From positions 744,001-808,000 of the forward strand of contig NZ_WUMO01000001.1 of the NCBI RefSeq assembly GCF_009826975.1: DNA of 64,000 bases, given 5' to 3'. The DNA comes from Flavobacterium sp. HBTb2-11-1 (GTDB lineage: Bacteria; Bacteroidota; Bacteroidia; Flavobacteriales; Flavobacteriaceae). Shown piece by piece: positions 8,843-17,119 of the stretch. The number at the start of each line of letters is the position of its first letter. Position 1 is the stretch's first letter. Made by a program: the position numbers and the translations under genes. The notes below the pieces were generated by a model. The model ran no database searches and was not told the origin of the DNA. It worked only from the letters and a program-made list of their open reading frames with translations.

Positions 8843-9964
8843 ATGAAAAAAGGAGTAACCGTAACCATTTTAATATTTATTGCAATTGTTTTTTTTGGCG
8901 CGCTTTACTATTTGTATGCTAAAAACCAAGAATCGCCGATTGTGTTTAAAACGGAAAAAGCAGAAATTAAGACCATCGTAAAAAATACTATTGCGACAGG
9001 TAATATTCAGCCTGATGAAGAGGTTCTAATCAAACCAAATATCTCAGGGATTATTGAGGAAGTGTACATCAAAGCGGGTGAAAAAATTAAAGCCGGCGAT
9101 ATGATTGCTAAAATTAGAGTTGTAGCAAACGTTTCGAATGTAAGCAATTCTCAAAACCAGGTTCAGACCGCTAAAATTGCATTAGACAATCAGGAAAAAA
9201 TCTATAAAAGACAGAAAACATTATTTGAGAAAGATGTGATTTCTGCAAATGATTATGATGCGGCTTTGTTGGCTTACAATCAGGCAAAACAAAATTATTT
9301 GGCTGCAAAACAAGGTTTAGATATCGTTAAAACAGGAACAACTTCTTCTTTGGGAAGTTATGCTAATACATTAATTCGTTCTACAGTTAACGGAATGGTA
9401 TTGGATGTTCCGGTAAAAGTCGGTAACCAAGTTATCGAAAGTAATAACTTCAACGAAGGAACCACAATTGCAAGTGTTGCTGATGTTGGAAGAATGATTT
9501 TTATTGGAAAAATCGATGAATCTGAGGTTGGAAAAATTAAAGAAAAAATGCCAATTGAGATTACAATTGGTGCAATCGAAAATAAAAAATTTGATGCAGT
9601 TTTAAACTATATTGCCCCAAAAGGAGTTACTGAAAATGGAGCAATCCAGTTTGAAATCAAAGCACAAATGGTTAACAGAGATGATACTTTTATTAGAGCT
9701 GGTTTAAGTGCCAATGCTTCAATTATTTTAGAAAAAGCAGAGAAAGTTTTGGCAATTAAAGAGTCTTTAGTTCAATTTGACAAAAAAACACAAAAGCCTT
9801 ATGTAGAAGTTGAAACTGCTCCACAGAAATTTCAAAGAAGAGATTTGGTTCTTGGGGTAAGCGACGGAATCTACGTTCAAGTTAAAAGCGGTGTAAATGA
9901 TACAGATAAAATTAAAATCTGGAATCAAGGCTTAATTAACGAAGGAGACAAAGAAAAAAAATAA
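8843..9964 (+). CDS. Periplasmic adaptor (membrane fusion) protein, MacA/HlyD type
   Basis: A 373-aa adaptor linking the inner-membrane transporter to TolC. An N-terminal helix (about residues 7-25) anchors it. A biotinyl-lipoyl-like domain (ATGNIQPDEEVLIKP, then GIIEEVYIKAGEKIKAGD) is split by an alpha-helical hairpin (about 105-160), followed by beta-barrel segments. The sequence EKDVISANDYDAA is the typical hairpin tip. It is shorter than, and diverged from, the second adaptor encoded after the tolC-like gene. Operon context makes an efflux role secure, while substrate remains unknown. Confidence 0.9.
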   Translation: MKKGVTVTILIFIAIVFFGALYYLYAKNQESPIVFKTEKAEIKTIVKNTIATGNIQPDEEVLIKPNISGIIEEVYIKAGEKIKAGDMIAKIRVVANVSNVSNSQNQVQTAKIALDNQEKIYKRQKTLFEKDVISANDYDAALLAYNQAKQNYLAAKQGLDIVKTGTTSSLGSYANTLIRSTVNGMVLDVPVKVGNQVIESNNFNEGTTIASVADVGRMIFIGKIDESEVGKIKEKMPIEITIGAIENKKFDAVLNYIAPKGVTENGAIQFEIKAQMVNRDDTFIRAGLSANASIILEKAEKVLAIKESLVQFDKKTQKPYVEVETAPQKFQRRDLVLGVSDGIYVQVKSGVNDTDKIKIWNQGLINEGDKEKK

Positions 9965-10005
9965 GCTAATTTGAAGGTTAAGGATCTTTTTGGTTTTAAA
10001 AATGT

Positions 10006-10013
10006 TAAATTTG
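10006..10013 (+). promoter_or_regulatory. Candidate -7 box (TAAATTTG) before the TolC-like gene
   Basis: Exact TAnnTTTG match in the 84-bp gap between the first adaptor and the TolC-like gene. A TTG lies 13 nt upstream, which is closer than usual, so an internal promoter is possible but weakly supported. Confidence 0.35.
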
Positions 10014-10048
10014 CGTAGTTCGGTTTACTGCGCCTTCATTAAAAGTAT

Positions 10049-11431
10049 ATGAAAATAAATAAATATAATAGTCTGGTTATAGCATTGTTATTCGGTTTCG
10101 GATTAACTGGGCAGGCGCAATCAAAGAAATGGACACTAGAAGAGTGTGTGAGATATGCACTTGAAAATAATATCACAGTAAAACTATCTGAATTAGATGT
10201 AAAAAATGCTGAGATTGATAAAAGAGGAGCTTTAGGGAACTATCTTCCATCTGTAAACGGGAATGCTTCTCACTCTTGGAACATAGGTTTGAACCAAGAT
10301 GTTACAACAGGTATTTTACGTAATCAAACTACACAATACTCTTCAGTTGGGATAAATGCAGGAGTTGACATCTACAAAGGTCTGCAGAATCAAAACACAA
10401 TGAGGAAGGCAAAATTAAGTATCATTGCCTCTCATTATCAGCTATTAAAAATGCAAGAAGATATTTCTTTAAATGTGGCTAGTGCATTTTTGCAAATTTT
10501 ATCTAACAAAGAAGATCTAAAAGTTAAGAAAGAGCAGTTGGCAATCGATGAGAAAAGATTTGCCCGTTCTGAAGAAATGGTAAATGCAGGAACAATCCCG
10601 CGTGGAGATTTGTTCGATTTAAAAGCAACTGTTGCGACAGATAAACAAAACATAGCTGTTTCTGAAAATAATTTACTGATTTCTAAATTGAGTTTAGCGC
10701 AGCTGTTGCAATTAAAAGAATTTGCAGATTTTGATGTAGTTGATGATACTAATGTATCGGATGAAAATAATATTTTGGCGCAAACTCCTACTGAAATCTA
10801 TAACAAAGCCAAAGAAACGAGAACTGAATTAAAATTAGCTCAAACTAATCTTGAGATTGCTGAAAAAAATGTTGCCATAGCTAAAGGGGCTTATCAGCCA
10901 ACACTTTCTGGTTTTTATGGATTTAATACAAGAGCTAGTTACAGTGATCAAGTTAAATTAGATGCAAATGGTAATCCGTATACTGTTGGACCAGATCCTA
11001 TATTCCAACAGTTTAGTGATAATAAGGGACATAATTTTGGTTTACAATTAAATGTTCCTATTTTTAATGGTTTCTCCGTTAAAAACAATGTAGAACGTAA
11101 TAAAGTAAGTTTAGAAAAATCTAAAATAGATTTAGAGCAAAAAAGTTTAGATTTGCAACGTAACGTTTATACGGCATTTACAGATGCAAGAGGAGCTTTA
11201 AATACGTACGAATCGGCTACCGTAACTTTAGAAGCAAGACAACAGGCTTACAATTACGCAAAAGAGAAATATGATGTAGGTTTAATGAACTCTTTTGATT
11301 TCACACAAGCTCAAACCTTATTGACCAATGCACAGTCTGATGTTATCAGAACAAAATACGATTACATGTTCAAAATTAAAATATTAGAGTTTTATTTCGG
11401 AATTCCAATTGTTCCAATTATTACAAAATAA
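10049..11431 (+). CDS. TolC family outer-membrane efflux protein
   Basis: A 460-aa outer-membrane channel with a signal peptide (about residues 1-23, ending GQAQ). The mature protein starts WTLEECVRYALENN, the classic opening of OEP/TolC repeats. Two tandem long coiled-coil repeats (about 25-230 and 250-450) form the tunnel, and the second repeat carries a family-typical ending (KYDVGLMNSFDFTQAQ). It sits between two adaptor genes in the MacAB-like operon, so it is presumably the outlet for that pump. The gap before the second adaptor is only 6 bp. Confidence 0.94.
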   Translation: MKINKYNSLVIALLFGFGLTGQAQSKKWTLEECVRYALENNITVKLSELDVKNAEIDKRGALGNYLPSVNGNASHSWNIGLNQDVTTGILRNQTTQYSSVGINAGVDIYKGLQNQNTMRKAKLSIIASHYQLLKMQEDISLNVASAFLQILSNKEDLKVKKEQLAIDEKRFARSEEMVNAGTIPRGDLFDLKATVATDKQNIAVSENNLLISKLSLAQLLQLKEFADFDVVDDTNVSDENNILAQTPTEIYNKAKETRTELKLAQTNLEIAEKNVAIAKGAYQPTLSGFYGFNTRASYSDQVKLDANGNPYTVGPDPIFQQFSDNKGHNFGLQLNVPIFNGFSVKNNVERNKVSLEKSKIDLEQKSLDLQRNVYTAFTDARGALNTYESATVTLEARQQAYNYAKEKYDVGLMNSFDFTQAQTLLTNAQSDVIRTKYDYMFKIKILEFYFGIPIVPIITK

Positions 11432-11437
11432 TTTATT

Positions 11438-12730
11438 ATGCAGAAAAAAACAGTTTATTCTTTATTAGGTGCTGCAGTAGTGCTTATTGTGGCTTTGGTT
11501 GGTCTTTCTAAGGCTGGAGTAATAGGGAATAAGGACGAAGGAAAAGAAGTGGAAACTGCAAAAGTGATGGCATCAACAATTGTTGAAACAGTTTCTGCAA
11601 CAGGAAAAATCCAACCCGAAATTGAAGTTAAAATTGCCTCGATGGTTTCGGGCGAGATTATTTCACTTAATGTAAAAGAGGGGCAGGTGGTTAAAAAAGG
11701 CGATTTATTGGTAAAAATAAATCCAGATTTATATACCTCAGGATTAGAAAGATCTGTTGCAAATTTGGCAGGAACAAAAGCAAGCCTTACTCAATCTGAC
11801 GCCAGTTTTAAAGAAGCAAAAGCAAATTATGAGCGTAATAAGATATTGTATGACAAAGGCGTAATTTCAAAATCAGATTGGGATAAAGCCGTTTCTACTT
11901 TTGAAGTTGCAAAAGCAACCAAACAAAGTGCCTATTACAACGTTCAAAGTGCTTCGGCATCTGTTACCGAGGCTCGAGATAACTTAGGACGTACCACAAT
12001 TTATTCTCCTGCTGACGGAACGATTTCTGTATTGAATGTAGAATTGGGAGAAAGAGTTTTAGGAACACAGCAAATGGCAGGAACTGAACTTTTGCGTGTT
12101 GCCAACCTAAATAATATGGAGGTTGAAGTTGATGTGAATGAAAATGACATCGTAAAAATTAAAATAGGGGATGAAGCAAATGTTGAAGTGGATGCTTATT
12201 TAAAAAAGAAATTTAAAGGTGTTGTAACCAGCATTTCTAATTCTGCAAGCACTACATTGACTTCAGATCAGGTAACTAATTTTAAAGTTAAAGTTCGTAT
12301 ACTTAAAGATTCTTACCAAGATTTGTTAGAAGGAAAGCCAAGCACATATTCTCCTTTCAGACCTGGAATGACAGCTACAGTTGATATTGTTACAACTACA
12401 AAAACAAATGTTTTGGCAGTGCCAATTAGTTCTGTTGTAGTAAAATCGGATACTACAGCTGTAAAGGATTTTAAAGTAGAAGATCCAAATGAAGATAAAA
12501 AAGCAGCTCCAAAAAGCGATAAAAAATTCGAATGTGTTTTTGTGAAAGTTGGAGATAAGGCTAAAATTAGGATAATTAAAACCGGAATTCAAGACGATAC
12601 TAATATTGAAGTAATGTCTGGATTAAAACCTGGCGATGTTGTTATTACAGGCCCGTATACAACAGTTTCTAAAGAACTAAATTCTGGAGACAAGGTAAAG
12701 TTTAAGAAAGCTGAATCTCCAAAGAAATAA
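11438..12730 (+). CDS. Periplasmic adaptor protein, MacA type (second copy)
   Basis: A 430-aa membrane-fusion protein with an N-terminal anchor helix (about residues 7-27). Lipoyl halves are visible around ATGKIQPEIEVKI and GEIISLNVKEGQVVKKGD, separated by a helical hairpin (KGVISKSDWDKAVS). The barrel and membrane-proximal domain end at GLKPGDVVITG. A lysine- and aspartate-rich insert (about residues 345-365) distinguishes it from the first adaptor. The family usually works as hexamers between MacB and TolC; having two different adaptors in one operon suggests mixed or alternative assemblies. Confidence 0.92.
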   Translation: MQKKTVYSLLGAAVVLIVALVGLSKAGVIGNKDEGKEVETAKVMASTIVETVSATGKIQPEIEVKIASMVSGEIISLNVKEGQVVKKGDLLVKINPDLYTSGLERSVANLAGTKASLTQSDASFKEAKANYERNKILYDKGVISKSDWDKAVSTFEVAKATKQSAYYNVQSASASVTEARDNLGRTTIYSPADGTISVLNVELGERVLGTQQMAGTELLRVANLNNMEVEVDVNENDIVKIKIGDEANVEVDAYLKKKFKGVVTSISNSASTTLTSDQVTNFKVKVRILKDSYQDLLEGKPSTYSPFRPGMTATVDIVTTTKTNVLAVPISSVVVKSDTTAVKDFKVEDPNEDKKAAPKSDKKFECVFVKVGDKAKIRIIKTGIQDDTNIEVMSGLKPGDVVITGPYTTVSKELNSGDKVKFKKAESPKK

Positions 12731-12762
12731 TATAATACCGCAATAATTTAAAATTTAATACT

Positions 12763-13437
12763 TTGTCTTTTATTCTCAATATCGAAACGGCTACTAAAAA
12801 TTGTTCTGTATCTATTGCAAAAGATGGCCAGACCATTGTTTGCAGTGAATTGGCAGATGAAGGATATTCGCATGCCGAAAAGCTTCATGTCTTTATTGAA
12901 GAAGTAATCGCAAAAGCGGGAATATCGGCGCAGGATTTAAAAGCCGTTGCTGTTAGCCAAGGGCCAGGATCGTATACAGGTTTGCGAATTGGTGTTTCGG
13001 CAGCAAAAGGTTTGTGTTATGCTTTAAATATTCCGTTGATTGCGGTTGATACAATGCAGACTTTAGCATCGCAAGCAGGAGTTACAGACGGAAAAATTGT
13101 ACCAATGTTAGATGCGCGCCGTATGGAAGTTTACAGTGCCATTTTTAATTCTGATTTGACTGTCGAAAGAGCTATTAAAGCCGAAATTATTGACGAAAGT
13201 TCATTTCAGGAATATATAGGCAAACTTTACTTTGTTGGCGATTGTGCCGATAAATGTAAAACGGTTTTGACCAAAGACAATTTTGTATTTTTAGAAAACA
13301 TAAAATATCCTTCAGCACAAGCTATGAGTAAAATCAGTTTTGATAAGTATCAAAAAAGCGACACTGTAGATGTCGCTTATTTTGAACCTTATTATTTAAA
13401 AGATTTTATTATTACCGCTCCTTCAAAAAAGGAATAA
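12763..13437 (+). CDS. tsaB: tRNA threonylcarbamoyladenosine biosynthesis protein TsaB
   Basis: A 224-aa protein of the ASKHA fold that, with TsaD and TsaE, makes the t6A37 modification of ANN-decoding tRNAs. Recognition comes from the opening ILNIETATKNCSVSI and the segment AVSQGPGSYTGLRIGVSAAKG, both hallmark TsaB sequences. The start is a TTG, 32 bp after the adaptor gene; no ATG in frame lies near. The C-terminus ends with a typical YLKDF segment. It is probably read through from the efflux operon or from its own weak promoter, but is functionally unrelated to efflux. Confidence 0.94.
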   Translation: MSFILNIETATKNCSVSIAKDGQTIVCSELADEGYSHAEKLHVFIEEVIAKAGISAQDLKAVAVSQGPGSYTGLRIGVSAAKGLCYALNIPLIAVDTMQTLASQAGVTDGKIVPMLDARRMEVYSAIFNSDLTVERAIKAEIIDESSFQEYIGKLYFVGDCADKCKTVLTKDNFVFLENIKYPSAQAMSKISFDKYQKSDTVDVAYFEPYYLKDFIITAPSKKE

Positions 13438-13457
13438 TACTTTTTGCAATTATTTTT

Positions 13458-13590
13458 AACACATAGAAATATAGCTTTTGGGAGTTTACTAAGGTATTTT
13501 CACTTAGAATATCCACATAGAGCTATGTGTGAAAGCGTACTTTTTCTGTAATCTTAAACAGAGCTAATAAAATCTATATTTCTATGTGTT
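13458..13590. repeat. Intergenic element with 17-bp perfect inverted ends and nested palindrome
   Basis: Between the convergent genes tsaB and mscS, bases 13458-13474 and 13574-13590 are perfect 17-bp inverted repeats (outer end AACACATAGAAATATAG). A nested palindrome at 13514-13529 (CACATAG, AG, CTATGTG) reuses the same CACATAG core. The element is 133 bp with no coding capacity. It looks like a miniature dispersed repeat (REP or MITE-like); only one copy is present in this window. Confidence 0.7.
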
Positions 13591-13625
13591 TAAAATTGAA
13601 TTTCCAATTTTACTCAATAGGTAAT

Positions 13626-14438
13626 TTATTTCTGTATTGTGTAAGGCTGAATAGCAATTCCAGCTTCATCCAAAGCTGTTTTGCAATTTTCTAATGTTTC
13701 AGAAAAAACCGCTCCATAATTGGCATTTTTTGCCCAAGGACGAACAGCAAAATCTATTGAACTTGCAGAAAGATTTTTTACAAAAACTTCTGGTGCAGGC
13801 GTTTTTAATACTTTTGGATTATTGTTCAACACCGCTAAAAGTACTTCTTTAGCCTTTTTGATGTCAGAATCATACGAAATAGAGAAAGTCAAATCGGCTC
13901 TTCTTTCTCCTTGCATAGAGTAATTAATAATGTTTCCATTAGATAAAGATCCATTCGGAACAAATACCGTCTGGTTATTTCCAGTTAGCATCTTAGTTAC
14001 AAAAATCTGAATTTCAAGAACAGTTGCAATAACTCCTTGAGCTTCTATAGTGTCTCCAACTTTAAACGGTTTGAAAACGATAATAAGCATTCCGCCGGCA
14101 AAATTTGAAAGCGATCCTTGCAATGATAAACCAACAGCAAGACCCATTGCTCCTAAAATAGCTACGAACGAAGAGGTTTCAATTCCTAATTTAGAAATAA
14201 AGGTTACAAATAATAAAATTCGTAACGCCCACAATAAAATATCGGCTAAGAATTTTGTTAATGTAGGATCTAGATTTCGCTGAATCATTACTTTTCGAAT
14301 GATTCTGTTGATTAATCTGATGGCATATAAACCAACAAATAGAATTAAAAATGCAGAAATAAGTTTTGGCGAATAATCAACTAAAATGTCAATAAATCGA
14401 CTGATGTATTTACTGACTTGTTCTGGACTAAGATTCAT
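13626..14438 (-). CDS. Small-conductance mechanosensitive channel, MscS family
   Basis: A 270-aa channel of near-minimal MscS size. Three N-terminal helices lie at about residues 17-42, 60-80 and 88-120; the pore-lining helix contains the glycine/alanine pattern GAMGLAVGLSLQGSLSNFAGG. The beta domain follows (FKPFKVGDTIEAQG), then the alpha-beta C-terminal domain with FAVRPWAKNANYG. It releases solutes on hypo-osmotic shock through the inner membrane. It is a single gene, separated by a terminator from the upstream amphipathic protein gene, and is convergent with tsaB. Confidence 0.93.
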   Translation of the reverse strand: MNLSPEQVSKYISRFIDILVDYSPKLISAFLILFVGLYAIRLINRIIRKVMIQRNLDPTLTKFLADILLWALRILLFVTFISKLGIETSSFVAILGAMGLAVGLSLQGSLSNFAGGMLIIVFKPFKVGDTIEAQGVIATVLEIQIFVTKMLTGNNQTVFVPNGSLSNGNIINYSMQGERRADLTFSISYDSDIKKAKEVLLAVLNNNPKVLKTPAPEVFVKNLSASSIDFAVRPWAKNANYGAVFSETLENCKTALDEAGIAIQPYTIQK

Positions 14439-14450
14439 GATTTTAAAATA

Positions 14451-14474
14451 AAAAACCTTCTCAAAAGAGAAGGT
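14451..14474 (-). terminator. Intrinsic terminator after the amphipathic-repeat gene
   Basis: On the minus strand, ACCTTCTC, loop TTTT, GAGAAGGT, then a run of T. It lies downstream of the gene ending at 14524 and just before the mscS start. Confidence 0.8.
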
Positions 14475-14523
14475 ATATTAGCGGTGCAAATATAAAAATA
14501 TTTACATTATCAGAAAACTGTGT

Positions 14524-14931
14524 TTATGCTTTCTCAGCAGCTTCGTCGGCTATTTCTTCTGCTTCTGCAACAGCTTTTTCGCTTACATCAACAACGGTTT
14601 CAGAAATAGTTTCTGGGGTTTCAGAAGCCAGAGAAGCCGTTTTCTCCTTAACAGTATCTACAACGTTATTTATGGCTTCAGATGCTTTATCTGCATACTC
14701 GCTTACAGTTTCTTTTGCTTTTTCAGCATATTCTGAAGCGCGGTCAATAATCGGATCCGAAACTTCTTTTACTTTTTCTATTGTTTCTTCCGCAAAAGCT
14801 TCAGCTTTTTCAATATACGGTGCAGCAGCTTCTTTTGCTTGTTCAAAAGTCTCTTCGGCATTATTTGCCAATTCAGTTACAGACTCTTTGGTTGAGCCAA
14901 ATAAATTTTTAAAAAATGAAGATAATCCCAT
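14524..14931 (-). CDS. Amphipathic coiled-coil protein with LEA/apolipoprotein-like repeats
   Basis: A 135-aa hypothetical protein starting MGLSSFFKNLFGSTK. From about residue 20 it consists of Ala/Glu/Lys-rich imperfect repeats of about 11 residues (such as AEAFAEETIEKV, ASEYAEKAKETV), predicted to form amphipathic helix. It has no signal peptide or membrane helix, contains no cysteine and is very acidic. The pattern resembles LEA group 3 or YtxH-like stress proteins that coat membranes or protect proteins during dehydration. Low complexity makes homology uncertain. It has its own terminator and sits alone between mscS and nifU-family genes. Confidence 0.7.
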   Translation of the reverse strand: MGLSSFFKNLFGSTKESVTELANNAEETFEQAKEAAAPYIEKAEAFAEETIEKVKEVSDPIIDRASEYAEKAKETVSEYADKASEAINNVVDTVKEKTASLASETPETISETVVDVSEKAVAEAEEIADEAAEKA

Positions 14932-15030
14932 GGTTTTTAATTAATTGGTTAAGAATACAATATTAATTAATTTTATAGAATTACTGTTTTTTTAATGATA
15001 AATAATTGATATCTAGTGTTTAATAACAAT

Positions 15031-15056
15031 AAAAAAGCGCCTCAAGGAGACGCTTT
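15031..15056 (-). terminator. Intrinsic terminator of the NifU-family gene
   Basis: On the minus strand, AAAGCGTCTC, loop CTT, GAGGCGCTTT followed by T residues; the arms have one G-U pair. It lies 20 bp after the stop of the gene at 15076. Confidence 0.82.
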
Positions 15057-15075
15057 GAATTGTGTTTTTATGAGA

Positions 15076-15975
15076 TTAAGCATTTACAGCTTCCACTTTA
15101 ATAGCTTCATCATTCAGCATGCTTTTCAGCATATTCTCAATTCCGCTTTTTAAAGTAAATGTAGATGAAGGACATCCGCTGCAAGCACCTTGCAATAATA
15201 CTTTTACCGTTTTGTCATCTTCATTATAAGATTCAAAAGCAATGTTTCCTCCATCAGCAGCAACCGCTGGTTTTACATATTCTTCTAAGATGTTAATGAT
15301 TTGTTGTGATGTAACATCCAACTTATCAAAAGCTTCATCTTTTTTTGCTTCAGTTTTCGCTTTAGTTTCGATTAAGCTTTCATCTAAAACAGTTCCTCCG
15401 TTTTCAATAAATTGTTTAATGAAAGTTCTCAATTCTAAAGTAATTTCGTCCCAGTTATTGATTTCATATTTTGTAACCGAAATGTAATTTTCATCAATAA
15501 AAATTTCTTTCACATAAGGAAATTTGAATAATTCCTGAGCTAAAGGAGAAGAAGCAGTCTGATCAATATTTTTATATTCTACGGCATTGCGAGTAAGCAT
15601 TCGGCTCACAACAAATTTCAATGCGGATGGATTTGGAGTGGTTTCTCCGTATACCGTAATAGGCTGTTTTTTTGGTTTTGTTTCATCAATTTTAATGATA
15701 ACGCCACCTTTATCAACAAAAGCGCTGATTTGTTCTGCTACAGCATCTTTTACATCATCCCAATCTACAATGCTGTATCTTTCGATAGCGATAAAATTTC
15801 CAGAAATATAAACTGTTTTAACAAACGGCAGATAAAATAATTGCTGAGCTAGCGGAGAAGCTTGCGCTTCATCAATATTTTTGAACTCAAAATTTTGATT
15901 TTGAGTGATGAAATCCTCAAATTCAAACTTTAAAATTGTTGGATTTTGAGTCTCTTTTATAGTGATTTTAGTCAT
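15076..15975 (-). CDS. NifU-family Fe-S scaffold/carrier with duplicated Nfu N-domain
   Basis: A 299-aa protein for Fe-S cluster transfer. The C-terminal NifU domain (about residues 220-290) contains the cluster-binding C265 and C268 in GACSGCPSS. Before it are two tandem Nfu_N-like domains: residues 3-95 (TQNPTILKFEF ... ASPLAQQLF) and 107-200 (TPNPSALKFVV ... SSPLAQELF), clearly duplicates of each other. Usual Nfu proteins have one such domain. It is monocistronic with its own terminator. A CAAATTTA at 15992-15999 is a -7 box on the minus strand just upstream of the start. Confidence 0.9.
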   Translation of the reverse strand: MTKITIKETQNPTILKFEFEDFITQNQNFEFKNIDEAQASPLAQQLFYLPFVKTVYISGNFIAIERYSIVDWDDVKDAVAEQISAFVDKGGVIIKIDETKPKKQPITVYGETTPNPSALKFVVSRMLTRNAVEYKNIDQTASSPLAQELFKFPYVKEIFIDENYISVTKYEINNWDEITLELRTFIKQFIENGGTVLDESLIETKAKTEAKKDEAFDKLDVTSQQIINILEEYVKPAVAADGGNIAFESYNEDDKTVKVLLQGACSGCPSSTFTLKSGIENMLKSMLNDEAIKVEAVNA

Positions 15976-16118
15976 GATAATATATTTTTTGCAAATTTAC
16001 TAAAGTTATTTTCTACTAATGGCTATATTTGATTTTTTAATGAAATAATTAAGACTCTTTTCAAATAAATCGTGTTAAATTGCAAGAGTAAAAATTATAT
16101 AGAAAGAATTTTGTCTTT

Positions 16119-17108
16119 ATGAAATTAAAAATCAGGGTTTTATTAATTTTTCTCATTACTGTTTTTCACTCTTATTCCCAAGAGGGAATCCCTGTTTATT
16201 CTGATTATTTGTCTGATAATTATTACCTTATTCATCCTTCTATGGCTGGTGCAGCCAATTGTGCCAAAGTGCGGTTAACAGCCAGAAAACAATGGTTTGG
16301 AGAAGAAGATTCTCCATCGCTTCAAACTTTGAGTTTTAATGGAAGAATAGGGGAGCGTTCTGGAGCTGGGATTATTGTTTTTAATGACAAAAACGGATAC
16401 CATTCTGAAAAAGGGGTAAAATTGACTTATGCGCATCATATTATGTTTTCGAGAGATGAACTGGATTTGAATCAGTTGTCTTTTGGAATTAGTGGTGGTT
16501 TGATTCAAAATCAATTAGACGAAACAAAATTCGGCAACACATTTGATCCAATAGTTTTTGGTTCCATTCAAAAAGATTCTTATTTCAATATTGATGTTGG
16601 AGCTTCTTATAATTATTTGAATTTCTATGCTCATGCAACAGTTCAAGGTCTATTGGAAACGAGGAGAGAGTTATATTCAGATTATGAAAGTGATAACTTG
16701 AGGAAGTTTTTATTAAGCGCTGGTTATGTGTTTGGTAAAAATGAAAATTGGACTTGGGAGCCTTCGATCCTTTTTCAGCTGTTTGACCAGACGAAAGAAA
16801 AAACACTCGACATAAATATGAAAGCCTATAAAAACATGGATTTTGGAAGTCTGTGGGCCGCTTTATCGTATAGAAGAGGTTTTGATGGAGCACAATATAT
16901 TTCAGGAAGCGGTGTAGCGTCTCAGAAATTACAGTACTTTACACCAATTATTGGGGTAAACTTCAAGAATTTTATGTTTGCTTACACGTATTCTCAAGTA
17001 ATGGGAGATGTTAAGTTTGACACTGGCGGATATCATCAAATTACTTTAGGAATTAATTTATTCTGTAAAAAAGAACGCTATGACTGTAACTGTCCTGCCA
17101 TTAACTAA
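16119..17108 (+). CDS. PorP/SprF family type IX secretion membrane protein
   Basis: A 329-aa outer-membrane beta-barrel with a signal peptide (about residues 1-20, ending HSYSQ). Family features are the opening YSDYLSDNYYLIHPSMAGA, the stretch ARKQWFGEEDSP, and alternating hydrophobic strands ending with GINLFCKKERYD. SprF in F. johnsoniae is needed for surface delivery of the adhesin SprB by the type IX system, and paralogues usually sit beside large T9SS cargo genes. Here there is no cargo gene next to it: neighbours are a NifU-family gene and a carbonic anhydrase. Confidence 0.92.
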   Translation: MKLKIRVLLIFLITVFHSYSQEGIPVYSDYLSDNYYLIHPSMAGAANCAKVRLTARKQWFGEEDSPSLQTLSFNGRIGERSGAGIIVFNDKNGYHSEKGVKLTYAHHIMFSRDELDLNQLSFGISGGLIQNQLDETKFGNTFDPIVFGSIQKDSYFNIDVGASYNYLNFYAHATVQGLLETRRELYSDYESDNLRKFLLSAGYVFGKNENWTWEPSILFQLFDQTKEKTLDINMKAYKNMDFGSLWAALSYRRGFDGAQYISGSGVASQKLQYFTPIIGVNFKNFMFAYTYSQVMGDVKFDTGGYHQITLGINLFCKKERYDCNCPAIN

Positions 17109-17119
17109 ATTTATTTTTT

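Noticed and set aside
14672-14944. 90-codon plus-strand frame opposite the amphipathic-repeat gene
   Set aside because: The low-complexity GAA/GCT-rich repeats keep the complementary strand open; the Ser/Ala-rich product looks artificial.
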